A stretch of 60,703 nt of DNA from Hyphomicrobiales bacterium (GTDB lineage: Bacteria; Pseudomonadota; Alphaproteobacteria; Rhizobiales; JAJFHC01): the NCBI GenBank assembly GCA_021775835.1, contig JAJFHC010000246.1, forward strand, positions 1 through 60,703, in the 5' to 3' direction. The notes under the pieces are model-generated. The model did no database searches, had not been told where the DNA came from, and worked only from the letters and a program-made list of their open reading frames with translations. How positions within the stretch are numbered: position 1 is the stretch's first letter; each line of letters opens with the position of its first letter. Shown piece by piece: positions 1-8,835 of this stretch. A program made the position numbers and the translations under genes.

Positions 1-257
1 GCCTTGACCTTCTTCATGTCGACCGTGACCGGCCCGTCGATGGCGACGCCGAAATCGCCACCGCGCCGCGCCATATGGGCGGCCCGTGCGCTGGCGACCA
101 GCGCTTTGGTCGGGATACAGCCAACATTGACGCAGGTTCCGCCAAACAATTTGCGCTCGATGATTGCCGTTTTCATTCCCTCCCGCGTCATGCGTTGGGC
201 AAGCGACGGTCCGGCCTGGCCGGTGCCAATGATGATCGCGTCAAATTTCTCAGTCAT
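1..257 (-). CDS. FAD-dependent pyridine nucleotide-disulfide oxidoreductase, N-terminal part
   Basis: Only the first 85 codons lie in the window; the gene runs off the left edge. The N terminus reads MTEKFDAIIIGTGQAG, a dinucleotide-binding GxGxxG fold for FAD, followed by GGTCVNVGCIPTK, the redox-active Cys-x4-Cys motif of class I disulfide reductases (dihydrolipoamide dehydrogenase, glutathione reductase, mercuric reductase). These enzymes pass electrons from NAD(P)H through FAD to the cysteine pair and then to a disulfide or metal substrate in the cytoplasm. The GTGQAGP start and the MKTAIIE strand resemble the mercuric-reductase-like members more than true lipoamide dehydrogenases, but the substrate cannot be told from this fragment. 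The ATG at 257 is the only sensible start because the FAD motif begins six residues later. Confidence 0.85.
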   Translation of the reverse strand, partial: MTEKFDAIIIGTGQAGPSLAQRMTREGMKTAIIERKLFGGTCVNVGCIPTKALVASARAAHMARRGGDFGVAIDGPVTVDMKKVK

Positions 258-522
258 GGTCTACCCTCCAATTTCTCACCTATCGTAGCATCATTGGCTG
301 GCCGCTGCCTCGGAGACAGGGTTTGTGGTGTTCTTGATCTGGCTTTGGGGACTTGATGAAGGCGGTCTTTCGATCTCGCCATATGAACGGCACCTTAGCC
401 CCGCGATGCTGATATTTGTCGCAAGACTGAATCTGAGGAACCATCGCAAAAGCCATCGGTTTTGCGACAGACCGTGCTAAATTCTCGGATGTTGGTACCG
501 CAATTTGAGATGAGTGAACGTC

Positions 523-936
523 ATGACCGAAACATGTCACGGGCGATGTTTCTGCAAAGCCGTCAGGTTCGAAATCGATACACCCATCCAATGGTGCGTC
601 ACGTGCCATTGCGAGAGTTGCCGGCGACAGTGCTCAGCGCCGATGACCACGTACATTGGCGTGCCGGACGCACAATGGAAATGGACGGGGGAATCCGCTA
701 AAGTCTACCATTCCTCCCCGGGCGTGGAACGAACCTTCTGCGGAAATTGTGGCACGCCGCTGTCATTTCGGTCGGAGCGCATGACCGGCATGATGCATTT
801 TTACGTAGCTGCTCTTGAAGATCCCGAAATGTTTGAGCCACAGCTCCACGTTGCAATCGAGGAAAAGCTGTCCTGGTTGAATGTCGCCGACGATCTCCCG
901 AAACGGGAGGGACCAAAAGTCGTCATTCCCGGCTAA
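523..936 (+). CDS. GFA / CENP-V-type zinc-binding protein
   Basis: A 137-residue protein of the GFA (glutathione-dependent formaldehyde-activating enzyme-like) family, a small mainly beta fold that binds zinc through cysteine clusters. Visible clusters are CHGRCFCKAV near residue 5, CHCESCRRQC around residues 28-37 and FCGNCGTPL near 73-81, which is the family pattern. Most members have no proven activity, and the formaldehyde role of the founding member should not be transferred. The frame stays open upstream to a GTG at 514, but the ATG at 523 directly precedes the family-typical TETCHGRCFC start. The gene stands alone between a divergent flavoprotein and the downstream dioxygenase. Confidence 0.8.
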   Translation: MTETCHGRCFCKAVRFEIDTPIQWCVTCHCESCRRQCSAPMTTYIGVPDAQWKWTGESAKVYHSSPGVERTFCGNCGTPLSFRSERMTGMMHFYVAALEDPEMFEPQLHVAIEEKLSWLNVADDLPKREGPKVVIPG

Positions 937-1091
937 GGTATCAGCCGGTCTTCGAGGCTTCGTGCCCGCGGCGAAATCTGAAACGCTGGCGGTGACGCAC
1001 GGGCTTTGGTAATTTGGCGCATGACACTTGTCGACATGCCTTGGGCCGCCGTTCCACGACGCAAACCCGAGGTCTGCAGGAGACGTTCGAA

Positions 1092-1853
1092 ATGCTCAGT
1101 GCTGCCCAGGTTGCCCAATATCACGAAGACGGTTATGTCATTCCGGATTTCCGATTGCCCGAGGATGTCTTGGTCGACATCCGGTCCAGCCATGACCGGC
1201 TGCTCGTCCGCCATCCGGAGTTCGACAATTATTGCCCATCCCTTCTCGCCTACGATACCGGGTTTCTCAACTATGCCCGTACTCCGGAAATCCTGGACAT
1301 GGTCGAACAGGTGATCGGGCCGGACTTTGCCCTGTGGAATTCAAGTTTTTTTGCCAAGCCGGGCAGCGGCGGCATGCGCACGCCCTGGCACCAGGACGGA
1401 GAATACTGGCCGATCCGTCCGTTGGCGACCTGTACGGCATGGATCGCGATCGACGATGCAACCCCTGAAAACGGTTGTCTGCGCGTCATCAGGGGATCTC
1501 ACAAGGATCGCCGGCTCAAACAGCATCGCACAGTGGACGCCACAGACGTCACGCTCAACCAGGAACTCATGCCCGACGAGTATGACGAGGACGCCGCCGT
1601 CGACCTGGTTCTCAAGGCAGGGCAGATGTCGCTTCACGACATATATCTTCTGCACGGATCCGAGGCCAACAATTCCGGAAAGCCCAGGCGTGGGATGACG
1701 CTACGGTTCATGCCGACGACATCCGTTTTCGATCGGGACAAGGCCCAAGAAATGCACAACCGCATCGGCATTACCGACCATTCCGTGCGGACTGTCTACC
1801 TTATGCGCGGCACGGATCGTTCGGGCGAGAACGATTTCCGCGTGCGGATGTAG
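1092..1853 (+). CDS. Phytanoyl-CoA dioxygenase (PhyH)-family Fe(II)/2-oxoglutarate oxygenase
   Basis: A 253-residue cytoplasmic oxygenase of the PhyH family, non-heme iron enzymes that hydroxylate a substrate while decarboxylating 2-oxoglutarate. The protein starts MLSAAQVAQYHEDGYVI, a typical PhyH opening. The iron-binding HxD is seen in TPWHQDGEYWP (about residue 98) and the distal His and 2-oxoglutarate-binding Arg in LLHGSEANNSGKPRRGMTLRF (about residues 190-208). All three iron ligands are present, so the protein should be active. The frame is open further upstream, but a good AGGAG ribosome site around 1078-1083 precedes the ATG at 1092, which also matches the family start. Substrates range widely (ectoine, acyl-CoAs, small natural products), and nothing nearby identifies this one. 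It converges with the acetyltransferase gene 13 bases downstream. Confidence 0.82.
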   Translation: MLSAAQVAQYHEDGYVIPDFRLPEDVLVDIRSSHDRLLVRHPEFDNYCPSLLAYDTGFLNYARTPEILDMVEQVIGPDFALWNSSFFAKPGSGGMRTPWHQDGEYWPIRPLATCTAWIAIDDATPENGCLRVIRGSHKDRRLKQHRTVDATDVTLNQELMPDEYDEDAAVDLVLKAGQMSLHDIYLLHGSEANNSGKPRRGMTLRFMPTTSVFDRDKAQEMHNRIGITDHSVRTVYLMRGTDRSGENDFRVRM

Positions 1854-1866
1854 GGTCTGGAGGCGG

Positions 1867-2412
1867 TTACCCGAGGTCCTTGCCCATGAGGCGCACCGGT
1901 ATCGGCATGCCGGATTGTGTTTCGGCCAAGGTCTCCTTCAAGACGCTGTAGCCGCAGGCTCGGTACAGGGGTTCGCCGGACAGTGTTGCGACAAGTTCGG
2001 CGCGGCCGAAACCTTCGTTGCTGGCGGCGTTCTCACAGGTTTCCAGGATCGACCGGCCGACACCGCGCCGGGCATGACCGGGATGGGTATACATTGCCCG
2101 GATCCGGGCGGCATCCTTATCGGGGTCGAGCAGGGAGGCATCCCGGTTTGCCGAATGGCTGCCGCCGTAAAGTGTCGCCCGCCGGCTCCATCCACCACAC
2201 CCCACAAGGGCGCCTCGTTCTTCGACCAGATAATACGTTCCGTCTTCAACAAGCTGGCTGTCGAGGCCCATGATATCGAACGACGACGCTATCTGGGCGT
2301 CATTCAGGAACGGTTTCTGCAGTTCTCGGATCGCCGTTTGCATCAGTTCTGAAATGGCGCCCAGATCATTTTGCGTTGCAAGCGTGATCCTGAAGTTTTG
2401 TGTCTTTTGCAT
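1867..2412 (-). CDS. GNAT-family N-acetyltransferase
   Basis: A 181-residue GNAT acetyltransferase that would transfer an acetyl group from acetyl-CoA to an amine. The acetyl-CoA pyrophosphate-binding motif is visible as HPGHARRGVGRSIL (about residues 111-124, the R/Q-x-x-G-x-G/A pattern), preceded by the beta-4 strand AARIRAMYT. The C terminus (GEPLYRACGYSVLKE) has the Tyr and GY typical of the fold. An N-terminal stretch (about 15-60) forms the usual helices. The acceptor is unknown. The gene is transcribed toward the dioxygenase and is probably a single-gene unit; a hairpin at 2456-2485 separates it from the upstream methyltransferase gene. Confidence 0.85.
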   Translation of the reverse strand: MQKTQNFRITLATQNDLGAISELMQTAIRELQKPFLNDAQIASSFDIMGLDSQLVEDGTYYLVEERGALVGCGGWSRRATLYGGSHSANRDASLLDPDKDAARIRAMYTHPGHARRGVGRSILETCENAASNEGFGRAELVATLSGEPLYRACGYSVLKETLAETQSGMPIPVRLMGKDLG

Positions 2413-2455
2413 TGCTGACTGGTCTACCGTCTACTGTTCATAATCGGACAGGCAT

Positions 2456-2485
2456 GCTGCGCCGGCAGCCTTATACCGGCGCAGC
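2456..2485 (-). terminator. Perfect 10-bp hairpin behind the homocysteine methyltransferase-like gene
   Basis: GCTGCGCCGG at 2456-2465 pairs exactly with CCGGCGCAGC at 2476-2485, with a 10-base loop. It lies 14 bases beyond the stop codon of the minus-strand gene ending at 2500 and before the next minus-strand start at 2412. No clear T run follows on the minus strand, so it may be a terminator needing other factors or an mRNA 3' end-protecting stem. Confidence 0.55.
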
Positions 2486-2499
2486 AGGGTCGAATTATC

Positions 2500-3459
2500 T
2501 TACGCAGCTCTTGCGTAGCTGCACGCGCCGCTGATGGCCTGTACATGCCGGTGATCGGTACCACAGCAACCGCCCATGACCACGAGGTTGGGCAGGAGGT
2601 CCATCAGGGATCTGTACTGATCGCCCAGTTCCGCCGGGTTACCGTCATCGAGGACTTCGCAGGCATCCAGCTCCTCATGACTCATGCGCGACGCATTGGC
2701 CCTGAGACCCATGATGCGGTTCCGCCAGGCACCGCCTTCGCGCAGCACTTGCGTGAAGTGGTCGGGATGAGCGCAGTTGATCATGTAATAGGCGGGAGAT
2801 CCGCCGGTTTCATGTTCGACCTGTTCGATTGCTTCGCCGAGTGGCTGGCCCGACGGCAGGCGGCCATCGGTTTCCACGGTGAACGATATGACCGACGGGA
2901 TGCCGGCCTCGTTCGCCGCGTGAACGACTCCGAGGGCTTCCTCCACGTAAGTCATCGTGATCGCCGAAACCATGTCGGCACCCAACTGGGTGAACCAGTG
3001 GATCTGGTGACTGTGATAGGCCTGGGCCTGATCGACCGTCATAAACGTCTCAGGGTTGTATCCATCGTCTTGCGGACCGATGGCACCGTTGATGACGAAC
3101 GGCGAAGCATCCGTTTCAAGTTCCGTTCGCAATGCGAAGAGATTTTCGACGGCCTTGAAATGAAAGGTCTTGAGGTCGGCCTGAGAATAGCCGAGTTCGC
3201 TTGCCCAGCGGCTGCTGGCGCGCCAAGTCGGCGTATCGAGAATGAAACCTTTTCCGTCGGCCAAGGCGACATTGCAGAAACTGCGCATGTAGCGATCGAT
3301 GGCCTGACGCCCGGTTGCATCGTCGAGCAGGGGAAAGGCGGCAAACAGCGGCAAGTCGAAACCGTCCTGGAAAAGTAGCGTGGTTTCCAGTCCGCCATCT
3401 GTAACAAAGGGCTTGCCGGTCAGTTGTGGCAGGTTGTTTCTGTACTTGGGATTGTTCAT
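2500..3459 (-). CDS. Homocysteine S-methyltransferase-family protein
   Basis: A 319-residue TIM-barrel protein of the Hcy-binding domain family (MmuM, BHMT and the N-terminal half of MetH), which moves a methyl group from a donor to homocysteine to form methionine. The three zinc cysteines are present: MINCAHP (Cys229) and GGCCGTDHRH (Cys298, Cys299). FVTDGGLETTLLF near residue 18 is the usual first strand. It is a stand-alone domain without the cobalamin parts of MetH, so the donor would be something like S-methylmethionine or a betaine, which cannot be decided here. The frame is open to 3510, but the ATG at 3459 has a GGAG six bases upstream and matches the family start. A hairpin lies just behind the stop. 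Confidence 0.85.
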   Translation of the reverse strand: MNNPKYRNNLPQLTGKPFVTDGGLETTLLFQDGFDLPLFAAFPLLDDATGRQAIDRYMRSFCNVALADGKGFILDTPTWRASSRWASELGYSQADLKTFHFKAVENLFALRTELETDASPFVINGAIGPQDDGYNPETFMTVDQAQAYHSHQIHWFTQLGADMVSAITMTYVEEALGVVHAANEAGIPSVISFTVETDGRLPSGQPLGEAIEQVEHETGGSPAYYMINCAHPDHFTQVLREGGAWRNRIMGLRANASRMSHEELDACEVLDDGNPAELGDQYRSLMDLLPNLVVMGGCCGTDHRHVQAISGACSYARAA

Positions 3460-3642
3460 GAGTTTCTCCGTCATTGGGACGAGGCGGATATGGTCGTCAT
3501 GACGCGTCAATGAAACCGTTGCGCTGTGAAAACTGCGTCAAAAAAATTCTACGCGAAAAATCAGTGTGTTATGCGATGTCTTTGACGCAAACGGGGATGC
3601 GGTTTGGCAACGGTTGACGCAATCTCCCCTCAGGCAGGCTCG

Positions 3643-4750
3643 TCAGGCAGTTGTGCGGCAAAGTTCGCTCAAGGCTTTTTCGTCTATCTCCACACCCAAT
3701 CCGGGCGACCGGGGCAGGGTGGCTAGACCGTTCTCGATCTCGAAACTGCAGTGCGCGAATTGTGTACCGATGTCCACATAGCTTGGATAAATTTCAGCCA
3801 TGAGCAGGTTGGGAATGAGAACTGAAACATGCAGCATCGCCGCCATCGCCACGGTGGTGCTGTTGTAGTTGTGCGGAGAAACCGCAACCGAACTAACCTC
3901 CGCCATGGCGGCGATCTCGAGCAGTTCCAGAATGCCGCCACAACCTGCGATGTCGGGGTTAAGTACGTCTGCCACGCGACGTTCAAGCATTTCCCTACTT
4001 GTACTTGCCGCCATGACGTTCTCCCGATACCACCCGCATATTCACCCGGGACCGAATGTAGCCAAGGGTTTCGAGATCGTCGGACGTGACGGGCTCTTCG
4101 AACCAGAAGGGGTTGTGTGGCTCAGAACGCCGCGCGGCCTGTAACGCCACATGCGGATCGTCCATCACGTTCATGTCGATCATGATGTCAAACGCCGGAC
4201 CGACGGCCTCCCGGACTCGGCTGACATATTCTTCCGATTCGTCGAGGCCGGAGTGTTCCATGGGATAGATCTTGATTGCCCCGAAACCGTCCTGCTTCAA
4301 CTGGGCGGCACGATCCACCATTTTTCGGAGAGTCGGTGAACGGTCGCTCCACGTGTTGGCATAAAGCGGAATGTCTTTTCTGAGGGCCCCTCCCAGGAGT
4401 TGATAGACCGGTGCATCCAGCCGTTTGCCGGCAAGATCCCACAGGGCCAGCTCCAGGGCGCTCGACGCGCAATAAAAATCAAAGCTGTTGCGCTTGTCCG
4501 CAATGCGGAAAGCCGTGTGGCGGCGGCAGTGACGTGGTCCTGCCGCCTCACGGCCTGTCAGGTCTTTCGCGAGCAAGAGGATGATTTGCTCGATGGCGTG
4601 CTCGCGGCCGTCAAGAACGTAGGCCTCGCCCCAACCGTCAATTCCAGAGTCTGTTTCTATCTTGACGAACAGGAAGGGTTTCAGGTCCGTCCACCCGTCC
4701 GAAGACGCCGTCGCGCCAACAAGGTAGGTCTTGACGTTGGTGATGGTCAT
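3643..4750 (-). pseudogene. Mandelate racemase / muconate lactonizing enzyme-family gene, frameshifted
   Basis: Two reading frames together make one complete enolase-superfamily acid-sugar dehydratase or racemase. The first (4750 to 3995, 251 aa) has the N-terminal capping domain, the catalytic KIYP lysine, IDMN, FEEPV and VSGE metal ligands. The second (continuing to 3643) starts in frame with ERRVADVLNPDIAGCGGI and carries the C-terminal SPHNYNS histidine segment. The break is at about 3997-4000: after GGC AAG TAC AAG only a single T remains before AGG GAA ATG, where a Phe codon would fit, so two bases look lost (or one gained). All catalytic residues are otherwise intact, implying a recent mutation or a sequencing error. 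The start overlaps the upstream TfoX-like stop as ATGA, so translation would be coupled. Confidence 0.8.
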
Positions 4751-5091
4751 GATTTTCCACCGCCGACAAATTCGATGCTGCGCAACACCCAGTGCTTTAT
4801 GCCCACACAGTCATGCCTCAGGGTGTCTGGCAACACGACATAGTCCTTCTTCACCGGCGCCTTGGGAAAATACTGCAAAGGTTTCCCACCCTGTCCGAGC
4901 AGGCTGTCGCGGTCATCCTGCGGCAATTTCAACGCCAATCCGGCTTTTGTGAGCGACATGAAGATCCGCCCTTGGGTATACGCCGCCGCGCCGCTGAAAA
5001 AGTGTTTGCAACACACCGGTTCGCATGGCTGGCCCTCTTTCGAAACGTCATCAACAATGGATTGCAGATCTGTCAGATAGGGTTCAGCCAT
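4747..5091 (-). CDS. TfoX/Sxy N-terminal-domain protein
   Basis: A 114-residue protein matching the TfoX N-terminal domain: FFSGAAAYTQGRIFMSLTK, then LALKLPQDDRDSLL and GKPLQYFPKAPVKKDYVVLP are the typical order of conserved segments, followed by a C-terminal helix. The domain is named for competence regulators, but the many short stand-alone copies in proteobacteria have no established function, so a competence role should not be assumed. It lies between a thioredoxin-like gene (28-base gap upstream) and the frameshifted racemase gene (4-base ATGA overlap), so the three look like one transcript. Confidence 0.75.
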   Translation of the reverse strand: MAEPYLTDLQSIVDDVSKEGQPCEPVCCKHFFSGAAAYTQGRIFMSLTKAGLALKLPQDDRDSLLGQGGKPLQYFPKAPVKKDYVVLPDTLRHDCVGIKHWVLRSIEFVGGGKS

Positions 5092-5119
5092 AACATTCAG
5101 CAGTCCCTGGACCGTGCGC

Positions 5120-5665
5120 CTATCGCCACTTGATCGAGCAACCCATGGAAGGTGTCTGGTGTTCCGGGCCGTGCCCGGTTGCGGAAACGAGCCTCATCGC
5201 TTCAATCAATTCAGGCGTGCGGTTTGAAGCATCGCCCAGCCTCGCATCATCGAGCCGGCCGCGGTACTGCAACTCGCCATTGCTATTGAACCCGAAAAAG
5301 TCAGGCGTACAGACCGCCCCATATGATCTGCCGACGCTTTGGTCTTCGTCGATCAGATAGGGAAAGGCGAAGCCGAATTGCTGGGCGAAACGTTTCATGG
5401 CCGATGGGCTGTCATCGGGCACTTGAGTGTAGTCGTTCGACATCACGCAAAGTATCCCGATGCCTTCGTCTTGCAGTGTCTTTGCGTCGGTGACGAACCT
5501 TTCGATGATGGCGTGAACATAAGGGCAATGATTGCAGATGAAGGCAATCAGCAGACCGTTTTCACCCATTGCGTCTTCAAAACTGTGTTTCCGCCCGTCT
5601 GGATCGGGGAGTGCGAAGGACGGTGCCTTCCAGCCGAAATCACAGATCGAACTGTCGAGTAGCAT
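5120..5665 (-). CDS. Thioredoxin-fold (AhpC/TSA-type) protein with CxxC
   Basis: A 181-residue thioredoxin-like protein. The N terminus (GWKAPSFALPDPDGRKHSF) is the peroxiredoxin/TlpA-type first segment, and the redox site is FICNHCPYV (Cys44, Cys47). SNDYTQVPDDSPSAMKRFA and the CTPDFFGF cis-Pro region are hallmarks of the thioredoxin family protein group found widely in alphaproteobacteria. No signal peptide or membrane anchor is visible, so it should act in the cytoplasm as a thiol-disulfide oxidoreductase or a peroxiredoxin-like enzyme. It is the first gene of a short minus-strand operon. Confidence 0.8.
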   Translation of the reverse strand: MLLDSSICDFGWKAPSFALPDPDGRKHSFEDAMGENGLLIAFICNHCPYVHAIIERFVTDAKTLQDEGIGILCVMSNDYTQVPDDSPSAMKRFAQQFGFAFPYLIDEDQSVGRSYGAVCTPDFFGFNSNGELQYRGRLDDARLGDASNRTPELIEAMRLVSATGHGPEHQTPSMGCSIKWR

Positions 5666-5793
5666 TTTTCTGCTCCTGCGTTATGCGTTCATAGGACCTG
5701 CGGTTCGCGCCAACAGTAACGATGTACGATCGCACAATCAATTTGATGGCTCGAAAAGAAGTAACTATCGGGCGTTGACGGAACAAAGACAGG

Positions 5794-7125
5794 TTATGCT
5801 GTGTTGGCTACCGTCGCTGCCAACCAACGGGATGTTCGCAGAAGCCGGGCGTCGTCGCCGCGGGGACCCACAAGCTGAACGCCCAAAGGCATGCTGTTCG
5901 CCCCTTCCATCAGAGGGAGACTGACGGCGGGCACGCCGAGATAAGTCCATGTGGAACAGAAAATGGGATCGCCCGTCGCTTCGAGCCCCAAGGGAGCCTC
6001 GCCGCAAGCCGCGGGGGTCACGATCGCATCGTAGTCGTCGCAAAGGCTATCGATCCACGCTTTCAAGGGGCCAATCTGATCAATGCAATCCTTGTAGTCG
6101 ACAGCCAGGGCCTTCCTGCCATCTTCAATCATGCCGCGCAGCCTGTCGCTGATCTGGTCCTCACCGCGGTTCATGTAGCTAGACAGCGACCGGGCAAGGT
6201 CGGGACACATGATATTGGTCAGGTTCTCGACGGCTCGGTCAAACTCCACAGGCGTTGCAACTTCGTCGCAACGGTCGCCCAGTAAGTCATTGAGCTCCTC
6301 AAACGCTGCTTGTGTTTCCGCATCCGCGTGACCCCACACGGGGGTTTTGAGAAAGGCAAACCGGGGTTCCACCGGTGGTTCCTGCAGGGCGATCTCCTGC
6401 ATGCGGGGCGCCGCCGCCGGTCTGGTGTCAGGATCGGCGTTGTCGTAGGCCATCAGGCAGTCGCTGATCAGGGCGGCGTCTTCGAGGGAGCGGGCAAACA
6501 CGCCCACGTGGTCGAGCGTTTTGGAGAGGGAGAGGACACCGCTTCTAGAAATACGTCCGTGACTGGGTTTGAAACCGACCACGCCGCAGAAGGAAGCAGG
6601 CCGGATGACGGAACCATTGGTCTGAGAACCAAGAGCCAGGGGCACCATGCCGGCGGCCACTGCGGCTGCAGAGCCGCTGGAAGACCCGCCCGGCGTGCGT
6701 GACGGGTCGTGTGGGTTGCGGGTCTTTCCCGGTGAATAAACGGCAAACTCGGTGGTCACGGTCTTGCCCATGATGACGGCACCGGCACTCCTGAGCAAAC
6801 TGACCGCCGTACAGTCCTTCAGCGGACGCCGGCCTGCATCCAGTACAGAGCCGTTCTCCGTCGGAAAATCATTCGTGTCGAAGATATCCTTGATCCCGAC
6901 CGGGATGCCGTGAAGCGGACCGCATGGTCTGCCTGCGGCACGGTATGCGTCGAGATCGGCTGCCTGTTTCCGTGCGTATTCCGGATCAAGATGAGTCCAC
7001 GCCTGCACGGCATCGTCTCTCGTAGAAATTCTGGCAAGACAAGCTTCAACCAGCTCTGAGGAGGTAATTTCACCGTCCTGTATCATGCGCGCCAGTTGGG
7101 CGGCGCCTAAGTCTGCCAATTCCAT
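5794..7125 (-). CDS. Amidase-signature family amidase
   Basis: A 443-residue amidase-signature enzyme hydrolysing an amide to acid and ammonia. The Ser-cisSer-Lys triad is visible as GIKD (Lys79), PGGSSSGSAAA (cis-Ser148) and NGSVIRPAS (Ser172), with the normal 24-residue spacing. Its frame continues upstream into the small membrane protein gene, but the ATG at 7125 begins the family-typical ELADLGAAQLARMIQDGEITSSELV-like start and keeps the two genes apart. It is the last gene of the TRAP operon, so the imported solute may be an amide or be converted to one, but this is inference. The substrate is unknown; it is not GatA, as no gatB or gatC is near. Confidence 0.85.
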   Translation of the reverse strand: MELADLGAAQLARMIQDGEITSSELVEACLARISTRDDAVQAWTHLDPEYARKQAADLDAYRAAGRPCGPLHGIPVGIKDIFDTNDFPTENGSVLDAGRRPLKDCTAVSLLRSAGAVIMGKTVTTEFAVYSPGKTRNPHDPSRTPGGSSSGSAAAVAAGMVPLALGSQTNGSVIRPASFCGVVGFKPSHGRISRSGVLSLSKTLDHVGVFARSLEDAALISDCLMAYDNADPDTRPAAAPRMQEIALQEPPVEPRFAFLKTPVWGHADAETQAAFEELNDLLGDRCDEVATPVEFDRAVENLTNIMCPDLARSLSSYMNRGEDQISDRLRGMIEDGRKALAVDYKDCIDQIGPLKAWIDSLCDDYDAIVTPAACGEAPLGLEATGDPIFCSTWTYLGVPAVSLPLMEGANSMPLGVQLVGPRGDDARLLRTSRWLAATVANTA

Positions 7126-7159
7126 CGTATCGGTCTCGTTTTCTATGGCCGGGAGAAAG

Positions 7160-7354
7160 TCAGTCGGATGAGTTCTTGCGCAGGCAGGAGCTCCAGAAGT
7201 CGTAGAACACCAGCGCCAGCACCATAATGCTGATGACCCAGAACGGTAAGCCGCCCCAGAATCCGGCAAATCCCGATGTAATGCTTTCCGCCAGTCCCAG
7301 CACAAACATCGCCACCAGAACCGAGCCGACCAAGCCGCCAATTTTTTCAGCCAT
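7160..7354 (-). CDS. Small two-helix membrane protein in TRAP operon
   Basis: A 64-residue hydrophobic protein with two predicted transmembrane segments (about residues 8-28 and 36-54) separated by a short Gly/Trp-rich turn, and a charged tail ending KNSSD. It starts at an ATG at 7354, with a GTG one codon upstream, and sits 43 bases behind the large TRAP permease gene and 34 bases before the amidase. I do not recognise a family. The position suggests an accessory part of the transporter or a membrane anchor for the amidase; both are guesses. Its hydrophobic pattern and tight operon spacing argue that it is a real gene. Confidence 0.6.
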   Translation of the reverse strand: MAEKIGGLVGSVLVAMFVLGLAESITSGFAGFWGGLPFWVISIMVLALVFYDFWSSCLRKNSSD

Positions 7355-7397
7355 CACAAGTCCTTATCGCTATTCAGCCAGCCTTCGCATATCACCC

Positions 7398-8765
7398 TCA
7401 TGGTACGTAAGGGCCGAACAAAGTGTCGGGGAGCCACAGCGCAATCCCAGGGAACTGGTACATCATGACCATACAGAAAATGACGATAAACAGGTACGGC
7501 ATCAGCCCTCTGAATATCTGGACAAGTTCGATCGCCGAACCCAGCACCCCTTTCAAATAATACGCCGACATGGCCATCGGCGGCGTCAGGAACGAGGTCT
7601 GCAGGTTGAGCGCTACCAGCATGGCGAAGAAATACGGATTGACGCCAAAATTGTCCAGCATCGGCAGGAAAATCGGTACGAAGATGATCAGGATTTCCGA
7701 CCACTCGAGCGGCCAGCCCAAAAGGAAGATGATCAGCTGAACGAGAACCAGGAACTGCCAGGGCGCCAGATTGAACGACAGGATGAAGTGCTCGATGATT
7801 TCGTGGCCGCCCAGATATGAAAACACCGACGCAAACGTCCAGGAACCGACGAACAGCCAGCACACCATGGCGGTTGTTTTCGCCGTCAGGTAAACCGACT
7901 GCTTCAACATGGCCCAGTTGAGCGAACGGTACAGAAAGGCGAGAATAAGTGATCCCAGCGCGCCCATGGCGGCGGCTTCCGCCGGTGTCGCCAGGCCACC
8001 GAGAATCGAGCCCAGAACCAGCATGATCAGCGCTGTCAGGGGCACGAAGGACGTCAGCAATTGCATGTAGACCACGCTCTTTGCCGGAATATCCTCTTGC
8101 CGGGGTTTTGGTGCAATCGAAGGTTTGATGAGAACCCGGATGATCACGTAGACAATATAGAGACCTGCCAGCATGAAGCCCGGAATGACGGCGGCCGCGT
8201 AAAGCCGCAATGGTGAAAGCTCGGCAATCGCTGCATAGACAATAAGCATGATCGATGGCGGGATCAGGATCCCCAGGGTGCCGCCCGCACAGATAACCCC
8301 TGAGGCGAATTCCTTATCATAGTTGGCTTTTGCCATGGCGGGGAACGCCAGCAAGCCCATCAGCGTTACCACGGCCCCGACAATCCCGCTTGCGGTCGAG
8401 AACACCGCGCAGGTGATCAGCGCGGCAATCGCCATCGATCCAGGCAGGTTGCGCGCCGCCATTTGCAGGGCATGGAACAGACGGTTGACGATATTCGCGC
8501 GCTCGACCACATAACCCATGAACAGGAACAACGGTATGGCGACGAGGGTGTCGTTTTCCATTACCGAATAGGTATTCTGATTGAGCAGGTAGAAGATCTT
8601 GTTGTTGAAGGAGTCCGCAATCGTCTGAATGCTGCCGGCTTCAAAATAGGCGTAATACCCAAAGCCGACTCCCATCGCAAGAAGCGTGAAGGCGACCGGA
8701 AAGCCCAGCATCACCAATACGATGAAGAGGGAGAGCATCAAAATCGCTACTTCGGGGTTCGTCAT
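7398..8765 (-). CDS. TRAP transporter large permease (DctM type)
   Basis: A 455-residue membrane protein with about 12 transmembrane segments, the DctM subunit that forms the sodium-coupled transport channel of TRAP importers. ASGIVGAVVTLMGLLAFPAM and GVICAGGTLGILIPPSIMLIVYA are characteristic DctM motifs. The C terminus is LPDTLFGPYVP. It is slightly longer than the usual 425-430 residues because of a loop around residues 215-235. It lies between the small permease (70-base gap) and the small membrane protein gene, in the order P-Q-M. The inner-membrane complex works with the periplasmic binding protein encoded at 9528-10640. Confidence 0.92.
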   Translation of the reverse strand: MTNPEVAILMLSLFIVLVMLGFPVAFTLLAMGVGFGYYAYFEAGSIQTIADSFNNKIFYLLNQNTYSVMENDTLVAIPLFLFMGYVVERANIVNRLFHALQMAARNLPGSMAIAALITCAVFSTASGIVGAVVTLMGLLAFPAMAKANYDKEFASGVICAGGTLGILIPPSIMLIVYAAIAELSPLRLYAAAVIPGFMLAGLYIVYVIIRVLIKPSIAPKPRQEDIPAKSVVYMQLLTSFVPLTALIMLVLGSILGGLATPAEAAAMGALGSLILAFLYRSLNWAMLKQSVYLTAKTTAMVCWLFVGSWTFASVFSYLGGHEIIEHFILSFNLAPWQFLVLVQLIIFLLGWPLEWSEILIIFVPIFLPMLDNFGVNPYFFAMLVALNLQTSFLTPPMAMSAYYLKGVLGSAIELVQIFRGLMPYLFIVIFCMVMMYQFPGIALWLPDTLFGPYVP

Positions 8766-8835
8766 CCTGTTTGGCGCTCCGTGCGTATGGAATTCGTTTT
8801 CAAGGTGTTGATTGGCCTATACACAGCAATGCCGG

